Below are positions 32,603-40,938 of a DNA stretch of 64,000 nucleotides, piece after piece. Positions within the stretch are counted from its first letter, which is position 1; each line of letters starts with the position of its first letter. The stretch is from positions 124,001-188,000 of the forward strand of contig NZ_JBHRZT010000052.1 of the NCBI RefSeq assembly GCF_042649685.1, given 5' to 3'. A program made the translations under genes and the position numbers. The notes under the pieces were generated by a model. The model was not told the DNA's origin. It did not search any database and saw only the letters and a list, made by a program, of their open reading frames with translations. This stretch comes from Bacillus_BA songklensis. Lineage in GTDB: Bacteria; Bacillota; Bacilli; Bacillales; Bacillaceae_H.

Positions 32603-33262
32603 TTATGGCAAGTGAATGGATTTTAAATGCATTAGCTTCCAAAACACAGTCTCCCCGTTTGCATTTGCCAGCTCTACAATATTATTTGAAATATTTTTGA
32701 TCAGACCAATTTTGTTTGGCTGATCCCCTAAATCGAATACAACAAGCCGTCCTTCATTTTTCTTCAATTGCTCTTCAAATGTACGCGATAATGGAATATT
32801 TGAAGGATTGACAGGAAGATCTTCATTGCTTAGTGTGTAAGGAGTTGAGTTATGGCTGTATGGGGTTAACCATTTTAAATGGTGTAAAGAAATAAAAATC
32901 GTTTTATATACAGGTGAGTAAAAAACAAAATAATCATTTAAGACGCTTGTCACATAGCCGTGTAGAGACTTATTTCCTGTAACGTAAATTTCTACAAAGC
33001 GTCCCTTAGCATATTGCAGCGTTTTTCGATAAGAAATGCTTTCTGACTCATGCACTAAAGGTGGTGGATCATGATTCTCTAAATCTAATTCGTCTGTATA
33101 TGCCTCCTTAACACTATGCACATGCAGCAATGGTATATACATGAACTGTGTTCCATCATATAAAACAAGAATGTCTAATCCCACATCTATTAATTTGCCT
33201 GTAAAGAAGGTTTTCCCCGTAATCTCCATCTCTACATATTTTCCAATATATCTTTGTAACAT
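32603..33262 (-). CDS. CotB-like DUF2642 spore coat protein
   Basis: 219-aa protein made of three tandem DUF2642/LSM-like units: residues 1-55 (YIGKYVEMEITGKTFFTGKL), 75-130 (AKGRFVEIYVTGNKSLHGYV) and 165-218 (NEGRLVVFDLGDQPNKIGLI). Each ends in a HVHSVK or HLKSI type strand. The same units occur in CotB encoded directly upstream, so it is probably a coat protein; it lacks the repetitive tails of CotB. ATG at 33262 behind GGAGGAAAA. Confidence 0.72.
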   Translation of the reverse strand: MLQRYIGKYVEMEITGKTFFTGKLIDVGLDILVLYDGTQFMYIPLLHVHSVKEAYTDELDLENHDPPPLVHESESISYRKTLQYAKGRFVEIYVTGNKSLHGYVTSVLNDYFVFYSPVYKTIFISLHHLKWLTPYSHNSTPYTLSNEDLPVNPSNIPLSRTFEEQLKKNEGRLVVFDLGDQPNKIGLIKNISNNIVELANANGETVFWKLMHLKSIHLP

Positions 33263-33343
33263 TACATTTTCCTCCTTCCTTTCGTGCTAACAAAAAGGGT
33301 GCAAAGAGCACCCCAATTAAGGAAAATATGGAGCTGATTTGAC

Positions 33344-34471
33344 TTACCCTTTCCAGCGATAATCCTTTGTTTTTAAGACTTGCTCACGCGGAATTTCTCT
33401 ATAGTCTCTATTAGAGTGTCTTGATCTTCTTGATCTTCTTGAGTCGTTTGAGCCGCCTGAACCCCTTGAGTCCATCCCATCCGTTGCTTGCATACCTACC
33501 ATCGCTTCCTGTTGATCTTGCTGTTGATCTTGCTGCTGATCATCTTGCTGATCATCTTGCTGATCGTTTTGCTGATTTTGCTTTAAAGCACCTTTAGGCC
33601 CTAAGCATATGCTTTTTACGTGAAACGGTTGCAAGCGCAACACTTCCTGGTTTTGAACAAGTGTGAAGCTATCTGGTTTAGTTTCTACCAGAATTCCCTC
33701 TACTGCTTCTGGACCTCCTGTATTTACAGATACCCACTTATGGGATAAATTTCTGAACAATTGACTGAAGCTTTTCGCTTTCATATATTCAGGAGTTTGA
33801 TTCAACATCATATTATCATTCATGTCATTATTAAATGCTTGATAGCCATTATTAAATGCTTGGTTGCCATTATTAAATGCTTGGTTGCCATTATTGGATC
33901 CTTGGTTGCTCTCACATATACTCTTTATGTGTTGAATGTTAAAATAAACAACACCATCGTCTTCTGTCATAAGTACAATATACTGGGAGCCTAATACATC
34001 TAACAGCGTTCCTTGTTTCTTTTCAGGACCACCCTGATTGATTTGGACGGCTTTGTTCTTTAATTTTGACATCACTCCTGCAAAACTTTTATCTTTCACA
34101 AATAAGGGAATAATTCCTGAATTCATGGAGTTTTGCACATAGTTTTGTGTAGAATTTGACATAGAATCCTCTGTAACGCTCTTCACATGTCTGAGATTGT
34201 AATACACGATTGTGTATTGCTGCTGCTGGTTATCTTGATTATTGTTATTGTTGTTGTTCTTATTGTTGTTATTGTTGTTGTTCTTATTGTTGTTATTGTT
34301 GTTGTTATCTTGTGCCGCAAGTGTAAGATAGTCTGAATTCACATCAAGTAAAATACCTGTTTTTGATTCTGGCCCCCCGCGATAAACTGTTACTACTTTC
34401 CCGACTAGGGGCGTAAAAAATGAATGATAGGCAGATGAGCGTGTCTGCTTGTTCACATCATAAGTTGACAT
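33344..34471 (-). CDS. cotB: Spore coat protein CotB
   Basis: 375-aa outer coat protein (B. subtilis CotB 380 aa). Three DUF2642-type units: residues 18-50 with interruption, 125-185 and 225-290 (KWVSVNTGGPEAVEGIL), each near a HVKSI strand. The first unit is broken by a low-complexity loop of runs of Asn and Lys (about 55-80). The middle has repeats of NNGNQAF, and the C-terminus has Gln/Asp repeats and a short SRGSGGSNDSRRSRRSRHS. In B. subtilis the serine-rich tail is matured by the CotH kinase; here the serine part is short. It lies 136 bp behind cotH. Confidence 0.88.
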   Translation of the reverse strand: MSTYDVNKQTRSSAYHSFFTPLVGKVVTVYRGGPESKTGILLDVNSDYLTLAAQDNNNNNNNKNNNNNNNKNNNNNNNQDNQQQQYTIVYYNLRHVKSVTEDSMSNSTQNYVQNSMNSGIIPLFVKDKSFAGVMSKLKNKAVQINQGGPEKKQGTLLDVLGSQYIVLMTEDDGVVYFNIQHIKSICESNQGSNNGNQAFNNGNQAFNNGYQAFNNDMNDNMMLNQTPEYMKAKSFSQLFRNLSHKWVSVNTGGPEAVEGILVETKPDSFTLVQNQEVLRLQPFHVKSICLGPKGALKQNQQNDQQDDQQDDQQQDQQQDQQEAMVGMQATDGMDSRGSGGSNDSRRSRRSRHSNRDYREIPREQVLKTKDYRWKG

Positions 34472-34607
34472 AAATTGTTTCCTCCTTGTCTTTTATCCAT
34501 AGTGGCTATTTATACTGTATATATACGTATCATAGAAACATATTGACTCGCTACAAATGCCTAATTCTTTCAAAATCAACAACTGCCTATTAGACGATAA
34601 ACTTAAA

Positions 34608-35699
34608 CTATTCTAGGCTGCTTATGAATTCCTTAATGTAGTCACCTCTTTTTTGTACAAACTTCAATATAAATTCCGGTTCTGCATCGAATTGTTTAAC
34701 CTTTTCGGTCATATAAGGATCTTTTAGTACATGCGGTCTGATCTGTTCATAATGTTTATACACAATTGGCTGCAATATTTCTGTTGCGAAAGCTTCCTGC
34801 AGTACTTTCTCAAACTTTTGTACATAACCTTTTCTGATATCAGGAACATTTAACAAACGTGCTGTTAATGTATTGAATCCCTCCACTCTTACATAATCGT
34901 GCTCCATCACTCGCCCGTTCACATCTCTTCCCCATGTTGCATCATAATCCCATGGAATGATTTCAAATTGTCCTGATTCGCTATTTCGATAAAGGGCATA
35001 ATTATGCACAAATCCATCGTAATTTTGTGTACATATGATACCAATTAGCCAACAGAGATATTTTTCCACATCCAAATATTTTTTTATTTCTGAAGAGAAT
35101 TCATGATTGGATAACGTGTTGATTTTATAAATTAGTTCTTCAAGCTTTGCATCGTCCCCCTCTTGTAATACTTTTGCTTCGTACCCCGCCAGCAAAGAGT
35201 TTTTTACCTTCTTGTCCAAGTCGCTCATTAATGAAAAATTTGCATCTCCGTCTACAGCGTAAAAGATAGACCCTTTCGGCAGTTGCCGCTTTTGTAAAAA
35301 CTGCTCATCCACAGATTCCAGTTGTAAATAAACACCTTGATTTTTAGCATTAATAGTTATGAATACAAACCTGGACACGGGGGATAGCGCGCCAAGCATA
35401 GAAAAAAAATCAAGTGATAATTTATTCCGAAGCAGCGAAGGATCTTTATATTCGGCATTCAAGTGAATTTCTTTTGCTCCATAAAATTTTTGCGGAGAAA
35501 TAAATTGAATATTATATGATTTTTTCTTCATTTTTCGTGTATGAGAACCCCGAAATGAAAAATCGATATCATATCGTTTTTTTCCGATCTTTAATACGGC
35601 CGGTATGGGTTCTTCTGTCCATATATCGCTTTTTAATTCATGCAAATTTTTGGGATGCACTATGAGTTGATAAATAGGGATTTGACTTTTTTCTTCCAC
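34608..35699 (-). CDS. cotH: Spore coat kinase CotH
   Basis: 363-aa CotH protein kinase (B. subtilis 362 aa). CotH proteins are atypical kinases that phosphorylate coat proteins CotB and CotG. Visible: the N-terminal FSFRGSHTRKMKKKSYNIQF with the ATP-binding lysines, LRNKLSLDFFSMLG, the catalytic QNYDGFVHNYALYR and the metal motif IIPWDYDATWGRD (DYD). Divergent to the cotG-like gene, 178 bp apart, and followed by cotB, the same grouping as in B. subtilis. Expression in the mother cell late in sporulation is expected. Confidence 0.92.
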   Translation of the reverse strand: MEEKSQIPIYQLIVHPKNLHELKSDIWTEEPIPAVLKIGKKRYDIDFSFRGSHTRKMKKKSYNIQFISPQKFYGAKEIHLNAEYKDPSLLRNKLSLDFFSMLGALSPVSRFVFITINAKNQGVYLQLESVDEQFLQKRQLPKGSIFYAVDGDANFSLMSDLDKKVKNSLLAGYEAKVLQEGDDAKLEELIYKINTLSNHEFSSEIKKYLDVEKYLCWLIGIICTQNYDGFVHNYALYRNSESGQFEIIPWDYDATWGRDVNGRVMEHDYVRVEGFNTLTARLLNVPDIRKGYVQKFEKVLQEAFATEILQPIVYKHYEQIRPHVLKDPYMTEKVKQFDAEPEFILKFVQKRGDYIKEFISSLE

Positions 35700-35877
35700 T
35701 CTCCATAACCACCTTTCAATCTTACTAAAGATTATGAAGAGCCCTGTATATTTGTCACTATAGTCAATTTCCTATTTTTTCAAAAAATACACACTTGTCT
35801 TATATCAAAGGGAACATGCTTTACGTATCTTAAAGTAAAAGAAGATATATCACCCTATTACGAAGGAGGTTTTTTAA

Positions 35878-36270
35878 TTGCATATTCAAGCGGATGAAAT
35901 TAAAAGAGCTGCAGAAGATGTACTTTCCGGCGAATTAGCAGATTTCATGTTCCAGGAACCAACATCTAGCTGCCGTACTCGCGGCACTCGCCGTCGTACT
36001 ACCCGCGGCACTCGCCGACGCACTACCCGCGGCACTCGCCGACGCACTACCCGCCGTACTACTCGCCGACGTACTACCCGCCGTACTACTCGCCGACGCA
36101 CTACCCGCCGTACTACTCGCCGACGCACTACCCGCCGTACTACTCGCCGACGCACTACCCGCCGTACTACTCGCCGACGCACCACTCGCGGCACTCGCCG
36201 TTGCATCAGTCCACGATCTCGTTGCATAAAAATTTTTCGTGATGGTAACCAAGAGGAACTGCGCTTCTAA
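35878..36270 (+). CDS. cotG: CotG-like Arg/Thr-repeat spore coat protein
   Basis: 130-aa protein: residues 1-35 form a conserved-looking head (HIQADEIKRAAEDVLSGEL), residues 36-105 are repeats of RGTRRRTT and then RRTTRRRTT, and the tail has CISPRSRCIKIF. It is divergent from cotH like B. subtilis cotG, whose Ser/Lys/Arg repeats are CotH substrates. Here threonine replaces serine throughout. TTG start at 35878, 8 bp behind AAGGAGG. A possible sigma-K-like element (AC then CATGCTTTA) lies near 35815-35823. The name cotG is by context and composition. Confidence 0.75.
   Translation: MHIQADEIKRAAEDVLSGELADFMFQEPTSSCRTRGTRRRTTRGTRRRTTRGTRRRTTRRTTRRRTTRRTTRRRTTRRTTRRRTTRRTTRRRTTRRTTRRRTTRGTRRCISPRSRCIKIFRDGNQEELRF
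35983..36195 (+). repeat. Tandem repeats inside cotG
   Basis: First three copies of a 24-nt unit (RGTRRRTT), then about five copies of a 27-nt unit (RRTTRRRTT). Copies are nearly identical, including third positions, so the array is young or kept uniform. Confidence 0.85.
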
Positions 36271-36292
36271 TTGTAAGATTTCCCCACGCACT

Positions 36293-36325
36293 AAAAAAGC
36301 AGCGTTGATTTAACGCTGCTTTTTT
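36293..36325 (+). terminator. Terminator of cotG
   Basis: AAAAAAGCAGCGTT pairs with AACGCTGCTTTTTT around GATTT. The stretch from here to 36590 has no feature I can support. Confidence 0.9.
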
Positions 36326-36590
36326 GTCTCTTTACTGAATCAGCCTCTGTTTTTTCATTTATTGTTTTGCCACGCCATTTGCAGGCTGCCCTTCTACCTT
36401 CGCTTTATAATTCATTTCCCGCATCTTATCATCTTTTATCACACTCCTTTATCCATAACAACGATTCATTCTCTTATTTTTATCGTTTAAAACATATATC
36501 CCCTCATCTTATGTCCAACTTGCTATTAATATGTTTTCATTCGGGTTGCGGATAGAAAAAGAAGACTCGATTTCCATTTTGTCCATATAA

Positions 36591-36622
36591 AAAGGGATAT
36601 GCCTCTCTTGGCATACCCCTTT
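36591..36622 (-). terminator. Terminator of the small gene at 36627
   Basis: AAAGGG, TATGCC pairs with GGCATA, CCCTTT, with a minus-strand T-run. Its layout resembles the hairpin at 91-123. Confidence 0.8.
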
Positions 36623-36626
36623 ACGA

Positions 36627-36773
36627 TTAGTTTTTGTGATACTTGCTTCCGTATTTTGGATTTTCTTCCGGTGTTGGATCATTTTGAATAGAAAACTCTT
36701 TTGAAAACTCCGATTGAGATTTGTTATTTGGATATTTATTTTTCCGTTCACGGTTGTCATTACGGTTTGTCAT
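36627..36773 (-). CDS. Small hydrophilic protein, 48 aa
   Basis: 48 codons, rich in Asn, Lys, Arg, Ser (starts MTNRNDNRERKNKYPNNK), with QSEFSKEFSIQ in the middle and PTPEENPKYGSKYHKN at the end. The composition and size fit small spore-core proteins, and QSEFSKEFSIQ faintly recalls the EFATET repeats of gamma-type SASP, but this is only an impression. ATG at 36773 behind AGGTG; a good terminator follows. Confidence 0.6.
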   Translation of the reverse strand: MTNRNDNRERKNKYPNNKSQSEFSKEFSIQNDPTPEENPKYGSKYHKN

Positions 36774-37042
36774 CGTTGTCACCTGCTTATTTTTTGTTTA
36801 TTTCCTGTTTCTTTTTTCGTTGGTTTACCCGTAAACTCTTTTCCGAATTCCATGTTCGTTTTTTGTGAAATCAGAAAACGCTTCTTTTTACTTGCTGGCA
36901 TCATTATCTTTTGTCATCTGAGAGAAAATATGTTTCCTCCCTTCTTAATAATTACTCCCAGTAAAGGAAGCGGCTAGAATCAAATGAAGCATTACATAAA
37001 TTATTTCAAATCTACTTATTTTAAAGGTATGGAGGTGATAAC

Positions 37043-37201
37043 ATGACCGATAAACATGATAAGGGAAAACGATTATATGTTGAACCTTCTTCTTCTCCTT
37101 CGCTTGTAATCAAAACCAATTTGGACCCGGAAAATGCGACAGAAGAGAATCCGTATTATACTCATAAGCGTGATGAAAAGTTCGAGCAATATTTTAAATA
37201 A
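37043..37201 (+). CDS. Small hydrophilic protein, 52 aa
   Basis: 52 codons starting MTDKHDKGKRLYVEPSSSPS, with NATEENPYYTHKRDEKFE near the end. ATG lies 5 bp behind a perfect GGAGGTG. No membrane part or cysteine. Its C-terminal EENPYYTHK resembles EENPKYGSK of the 48-aa protein on the other strand 270 bp away, so the two may be related. The function is unknown. Confidence 0.6.
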   Translation: MTDKHDKGKRLYVEPSSSPSLVIKTNLDPENATEENPYYTHKRDEKFEQYFK

Positions 37202-37220
37202 CTTACACGAGGTGCTGATT

Positions 37221-37367
37221 GTGAAGTATTCATCCTTTCAAATCCCAAAAAGCAACACAGACATAGAAGAAGTAAAGCGTTTAAACGCTCAATCGGGATT
37301 AACCTATAACCAGGTATTCAAACTATTGGCTGAAAAATATAAAAGTGAGAATAAATCCCTCCTTTAA
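37221..37367 (+). CDS. Small protein, 48 aa
   Basis: GTG start at 37221 with GAGGTG 6 bp upstream. The protein (KYSSFQIPKSNTD, then EEVKRLNAQSGLTYNQVFKL) has an amphipathic helix region similar to ribbon-helix-helix or small sporulation proteins; no firm family. It follows the 52-aa gene after 19 bp and is probably cotranscribed. Confidence 0.55.
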   Translation: MKYSSFQIPKSNTDIEEVKRLNAQSGLTYNQVFKLLAEKYKSENKSLL

Positions 37368-37632
37368 ATTTAAGGCTGTTTTCACAAACCTTGTTGTTAC
37401 CGGACCATTTTTTTCAGAACGAAAGACGCGCAAGGGCAAATGAATTTGTCACAGAAGCATTGATCGTCCTGAAAAATGTCACGTCAAACCGTGACAGGGC
37501 AAGCATTTACTTGTCCAATGGTCCAAAGGAAGCATTTTCTCCTTTTATCTCATCCTTCCACCTTTTTTATCACATTGGATACATACTCTAAAAGTTCATC
37601 GTAATACAACGGTAACACTTGGCTATAATACT

Positions 37633-37755
37633 CATAATAGCTTCACCTTAGGGGCTACCCCGACAACTCCTTGATCATTTTCGAGCGCAGCAATAGTTCC
37701 GCACACATGGGTCCCATGACCATTATGATCCTCATCCTCTGTTCCCCATTTATCA
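37633..37755 (-). pseudogene. Remnant of a subtilisin-type protease gene
   Basis: The minus strand encodes DEDHNGHGTHVCGTIAAL followed by ENDQGVVGVAPKVKL, the segment around the catalytic histidine (HGTH) of subtilases. In-frame stops follow (KLL, stop, VL, stop), where LYAVKVL is expected, and no upstream domain or start remains. Only about 40 of more than 270 codons survive. The rest of 37368-38019 has no other recognisable gene. Confidence 0.8.
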
Positions 37756-38019
37756 CCAAAAGCATAGATGGTGGCTTATACCGATACTACGACTCTACAA
37801 GGGATGTTTTCTTTAGACATAAGGTAATAAATGAAAAAATTTTTTCTTTTATTAAAGGAAGTTAACAGTTCATTTAAAAATAGGTAAATATTGGACTTAT
37901 CGACAAATTTTTAAGGATAGCTTGTTTATAATGACTGTATCTTTGAAGGAAGGGAGTTGAAAATCCCCTGTAATCAAATGTCTGGAAGGATTACTAAAAA
38001 ATAATGAGGAGGAATAGAA

Positions 38020-38445
38020 ATGGTATTTAAAACCCTTTTGAAACTGTCGACTCCTGTACTTGCCCTCATGCTTGCTGCGGCCTGCAACAATGGTCAAGAC
38101 ACAAGGGAAAACATGGATCCTCAAGAAGAGCCAACTAACGGAGAGATAAATACAGAAGAACCCGCTGGTGGGGAAGTGGATCCAGAAAAGCCTGCAAATG
38201 GTGATACGAATACGGAGGAACCTACAAGCGGAGAGATAAATACAGAAGAACCCGCTGGTGGGGAAGTGGATCCAGAAAAGCCTGCAAATGGTGATACGAA
38301 TACGGAGGAACCTACAAGCGGAGAGATAAATACAGAAGAACCTGCTGATGGGAAAGTGGATCCAGAAAAGCCTGCAAATGGTGATACGAGTACGGAAGAG
38401 CCTGCAGGTGGGGAAACGGATTCTGAAGAACCGACTAACAAATAA
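38020..38445 (+). CDS. Repeat-containing acidic lipoprotein
   Basis: 141-aa putative lipoprotein. Residues 1-23 are a signal with lipobox LAAAC. The rest is an acidic, Pro/Glu/Asn/Gly-rich low-complexity chain built from a 30-residue unit (EINTEEPAGGEVDPEKPANG plus DTNTEEPTSG). It has no folded domain and probably forms an extended spacer on the outer membrane face. ATG at 38020 behind GAGGAATAG. A strong perfect hairpin ends the gene. No neighbour suggests a function. Confidence 0.75.
   Translation: MVFKTLLKLSTPVLALMLAAACNNGQDTRENMDPQEEPTNGEINTEEPAGGEVDPEKPANGDTNTEEPTSGEINTEEPAGGEVDPEKPANGDTNTEEPTSGEINTEEPADGKVDPEKPANGDTSTEEPAGGETDSEEPTNK
38141..38410 (+). repeat. 90-bp in-frame tandem repeat
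   Basis: Units at 38141-38230 and 38231-38320 are identical or nearly so; a third, diverged unit follows from 38321. The length is a multiple of three, so copy number changes would keep the frame. Confidence 0.85.
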
Positions 38446-38486
38446 CGTTGGATCTGTCTTCAAAGCCATCGAGTGTTCACAATAAC

Positions 38487-38526
38487 TCCTTTTCCTGTAG
38501 TGATAAATATCACTACAGGAAAAGGA
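38487..38526 (+). terminator. Hairpin behind the lipoprotein gene
   Basis: A 19-bp perfect inverted repeat (TCCTTTTCCTGTAGTGATA and complement) with almost no spacer. It is likely the terminator of the lipoprotein gene, though the T-run is poor. Confidence 0.65.
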
Positions 38527-38602
38527 ACTTATAAAGATAATAACTTCGTGAAATGAATGTGGTCAATGACTAAAAAAGAAGGGGCTTACCCCCTTCAAAT
38601 CC

Positions 38603-38995
38603 TCATGCTTTAAAGATCCCCGAGAGTCCCTTCACCATCCCGGTCAATTGGTTAACAGCACCCATCATTTGCCCGGCAGTATTCATCATTTTGTTTATGT
38701 CGATACTTCCATCAGATGCTTTGAATTGTGACATAATCGATGGCATCTGTGCTTGAGGAGTTTTTGATGAAGAGGTTGGATATGGTGTCGGGTACATGGA
38801 TGGCGGCATTGGCGGCATTGGCGGCATAAATTGCATATTAGGTGGAAAGTTCATCATATTCCCCATGCTTGGTTGATTGTTTGTATGCATTGGCCAATAA
38901 GGCTGCATGGGAGCTGCCTGTTGATATGAAGCAAATGGGTAAGCATACGGATAATTCATACGATGAGGGCCGTAATATGGTGCCTGCATCATCAT
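38603..38995 (-). CDS. yppG: YppG-like spore coat protein
   Basis: 130 aa, rich in Pro, Met, Tyr and Gln in the first 85 residues (MMQAPYYGPHRMNYPYAYP), ending in the conserved helix segment SQFKASDGSIDINKMMNTAG, VNQLTGMVKGLSGIFKA. This layout fits B. subtilis YppG, a coat protein, and the gene sits next to yppF as there. ATG at 38995 or 38992 behind GGGAGG. Confidence 0.85.
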   Translation of the reverse strand: MMMQAPYYGPHRMNYPYAYPFASYQQAAPMQPYWPMHTNNQPSMGNMMNFPPNMQFMPPMPPMPPSMYPTPYPTSSSKTPQAQMPSIMSQFKASDGSIDINKMMNTAGQMMGAVNQLTGMVKGLSGIFKA

Positions 38996-39261
38996 TTACC
39001 TCCCTGCTCTTACATTTCTCCTATAGTGTATGATGAATGAAAAAATAGGTGTATGCGGAAAAAGTCATTTTTTGATGACGGTACATAGGGAATATCGGAA
39101 CGTGACCATCCTCTTTCTCATCTGCTGGGGAATGGAGGCTCTCCTTCAAATATTCGTCACAATTTTGTCACATTTTGTCGGAAGTCTAAATTTTTCAAAT
39201 AAATGTTTATTCTTAAATCCATGTTAAGATGAAAGTAATTGGGGGATTAGGGGGGATTTCC

Positions 39262-39462
39262 ATGAATATAAACGAACTTCATAATAACTTTATTACTATT
39301 AAGCAATATGAGCCAGAAAATGGAAATGAACTACTAGACTTTGCACAACAGAAATATTTAAAAGGTGAAATTTCAATTATGGAGTACAAGCAGTTAGTTC
39401 GCGAATTGGAGCTAAGTGGTGCTCAAAAACCTTATTTTTCAATCCTTGAAGAAAAAGCATAA
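39262..39462 (+). CDS. yppF: YppF-like protein
   Basis: 66-aa helical protein (MNINELHNNFITIKQYEPEN) matching the YppF family in size, position and the pattern LLDFAQQKYLKGEISIMEYKQLVRELE. Function unknown. The frame is open to 39229, but the ATG at 39262 is 6 bp behind GGGGGG and is taken as start. Confidence 0.8.
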   Translation: MNINELHNNFITIKQYEPENGNELLDFAQQKYLKGEISIMEYKQLVRELELSGAQKPYFSILEEKA

Positions 39463-39615
39463 GTTTTATATGAGAATGCAGGCGGTCAATGAGGAAGTTC
39501 TCTCCCATTGGACCGCCTTTTTTTTATTTTGTTTTCCATTAACCCTCAGCGATAATATGGCAAAAATGCATCATATTAAAAAGGTAGGTACATTATTTTA
39601 TGGAGGTTGATTTCA

Positions 39616-39783
39616 ATGGGACGCGGAAAAAATTTCAATCATATGAAAAAAGGCCATGAACCGGAAATTCCAAAGCATGGTCATCAAGTTCAAGCAAAAC
39701 GTCATGAGCAGGCCGTGTACGATATTGAGCAGGTTGCGAGCGAAGGCAGCCGCCCTGTAACCATTCAAGTAGTGAAGGAATAG
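39616..39783 (+). CDS. Small protein, 55 aa
   Basis: 55 codons starting MGRGKNFNHMKKGHEPEIPK, with GHQVQAKRHEQAVYDIEQVA. Rich in His, Lys and Glu, no membrane part. ATG lies 9 bp behind TGGAGG. It lies within the ypp cluster, so a spore-related role is possible, but no family is recognised. A Y-type hairpin follows directly. Confidence 0.65.
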   Translation: MGRGKNFNHMKKGHEPEIPKHGHQVQAKRHEQAVYDIEQVASEGSRPVTIQVVKE

Positions 39784-39788
39784 CCAAA

Positions 39789-39895
39789 AGGGGCTGACTT
39801 ACAAACATAAAGAACATGTTTGTAAGTCAGCCCCTAGAAATGAACCTGAATGAAAAATGGAGTAAAATCGAGAATTTTCCAGACGGTTCATTTCT
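39789..39895 (-). repeat. Two-hairpin intergenic repeat
   Basis: Hairpin Y at 39789-39835 (AGGGGCTGACTTACAAACAT and complement, loop AAAGAA) and hairpin X at 39836-39895 (AGAAATGAACC with GGTTCATTTCT, core CTCGATTTTACTCC on the minus strand). It lies between convergent genes. Confidence 0.75.
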
Positions 39896-39950
39896 GTTTA
39901 AAAACACCGTTGCTGTCATTTCAAAACTTATGTGACAACTTCTGATCCAT

Positions 39951-40310
39951 TTATTGTAACAACTCTAGAATAGAATCAAGGATATATCGATTGGCAGAAA
40001 TCATTTCTTTTACTCTTACTCGCCGTGAACTCTCGTAAAAAGACTGCAAAACCACTTGGTGAAGATTTTCTGTTGCGGTTTCAATTTGCTTCTTATGAAT
40101 ATATTTTGGCTTAGCTTCCTTGATCCAGTGTTCGCATACCCTGCTCCATTCAGCCACGTCCTGATCGAAAGCATCCATATATGGTTTGACTTCCTCATAA
40201 AAATAATGGCCATCCTGTTCATGGTCATTTGTTAATCGATACAATGCTTCTTCATTGTATTGCCTCATTTTTTTCGTTAACGAACGCAATTCTTGCTTAT
40301 ATTCACCCAT
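39951..40310 (-). CDS. yppE: YppE-like protein (DUF1798)
   Basis: 119-aa four-helix-type protein of the YppE/DUF1798 family (YKQELRSLTKKMRQYNEEAL, then FYEEVKPYMDAFDQDVAEW). Function unknown. The ATG at 40310 is 6 bp behind GAGGTG; the GTG at 40319 overlaps that site. It is followed in reverse order by yppD upstream, as in B. subtilis. Confidence 0.85.
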   Translation of the reverse strand: MGEYKQELRSLTKKMRQYNEEALYRLTNDHEQDGHYFYEEVKPYMDAFDQDVAEWSRVCEHWIKEAKPKYIHKKQIETATENLHQVVLQSFYESSRRVRVKEMISANRYILDSILELLQ

Positions 40311-40349
40311 TTTTGTCACCTCTAAGGAGCTATTTTAACATGAAAAAGA

Positions 40350-40610
40350 TTAAACGGTACGAAGAAACACTTCTCCTGCAGGATTTTTCCAATCATTTCC
40401 GTTCGTCTCCTGTTGCAGCTCCATCGCGACTTTTTCAATTTCCAAGATGGCATGTTCGATCGACTGAAGGGCTTCTTTCTGGCTATGTTCATATGAAGAG
40501 ACAATTTCATCAACTTTAGTGGAAATTTCTTTCTCTACTGCTGTGAGCTCCCCCAAAACAGCATCCAATAAATTTAGCATTTCCATCTTCCCGACCCATT
40601 GCTCTTTCAT
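40350..40610 (-). CDS. yppD: YppD-like protein
   Basis: 86-aa helical protein (MKEQWVGKMEMLNLLDAVLG) with a Glu-rich central helix. Position between sspM and yppE fits YppD. The ATG at 40610 is behind AGGTGGAGGGG. Function unknown. Confidence 0.7.
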   Translation of the reverse strand: MKEQWVGKMEMLNLLDAVLGELTAVEKEISTKVDEIVSSYEHSQKEALQSIEHAILEIEKVAMELQQETNGNDWKNPAGEVFLRTV

Positions 40611-40806
40611 GAAAATCCCCTCCACCTTTTATTTCGTTATATACTCATTCTTTCCCCCCTTTCCTTCTCCCTGCAGCATTGACAAAACTAGCTTCATTTC
40701 GTCAAAGAAAGTGACGATACGCCATAAAAAATTTTTTGCACGACATTTTCTGTTAAGAATGAAAAGAGGATGTCAGCGAACAATAATGACTAGGAGGTGT
40801 GGTAAA

Positions 40807-40923
40807 ATGCGTAAAAACAGCAATCCAGCACAAAAGGCGCAGGTCAAACAAAATCAACAGCCAACAGAAACAAAAGAATACATGGATAAAAAACTAAACG
40901 GACCGAATCGTCCTTCAACTTAA
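40807..40923 (+). CDS. sspM: Small acid-soluble spore protein M
   Basis: 38-aa spore-core protein. The C-terminal MDKKLNGPNRPST matches the conserved end of SspM (34 aa in B. subtilis, ending LDKKLGGPNRPST), and the gene lies between yppD and yppC as there. The N-terminus is basic and Gln-rich. ATG at 40807 behind AGGAGGTG. Forespore expression under sigma G is expected from the family. Confidence 0.88.
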   Translation: MRKNSNPAQKAQVKQNQQPTETKEYMDKKLNGPNRPST

Positions 40924-40938
40924 TAAAACCAGTGGAAA

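Noticed and set aside
35886..36291. Long antisense frames opposite the cotG repeats
   Set aside because: GC-rich repeats keep several frames open; the antisense products are low-complexity, lack ribosome sites, and the sense frame fits CotG context.
37897..38469. 190-codon antisense frame opposite the repeat lipoprotein
   Set aside because: It is a by-product of the 90-bp repeat with odd composition (Phe/Arg/Cys/Ile runs), and no start signals.
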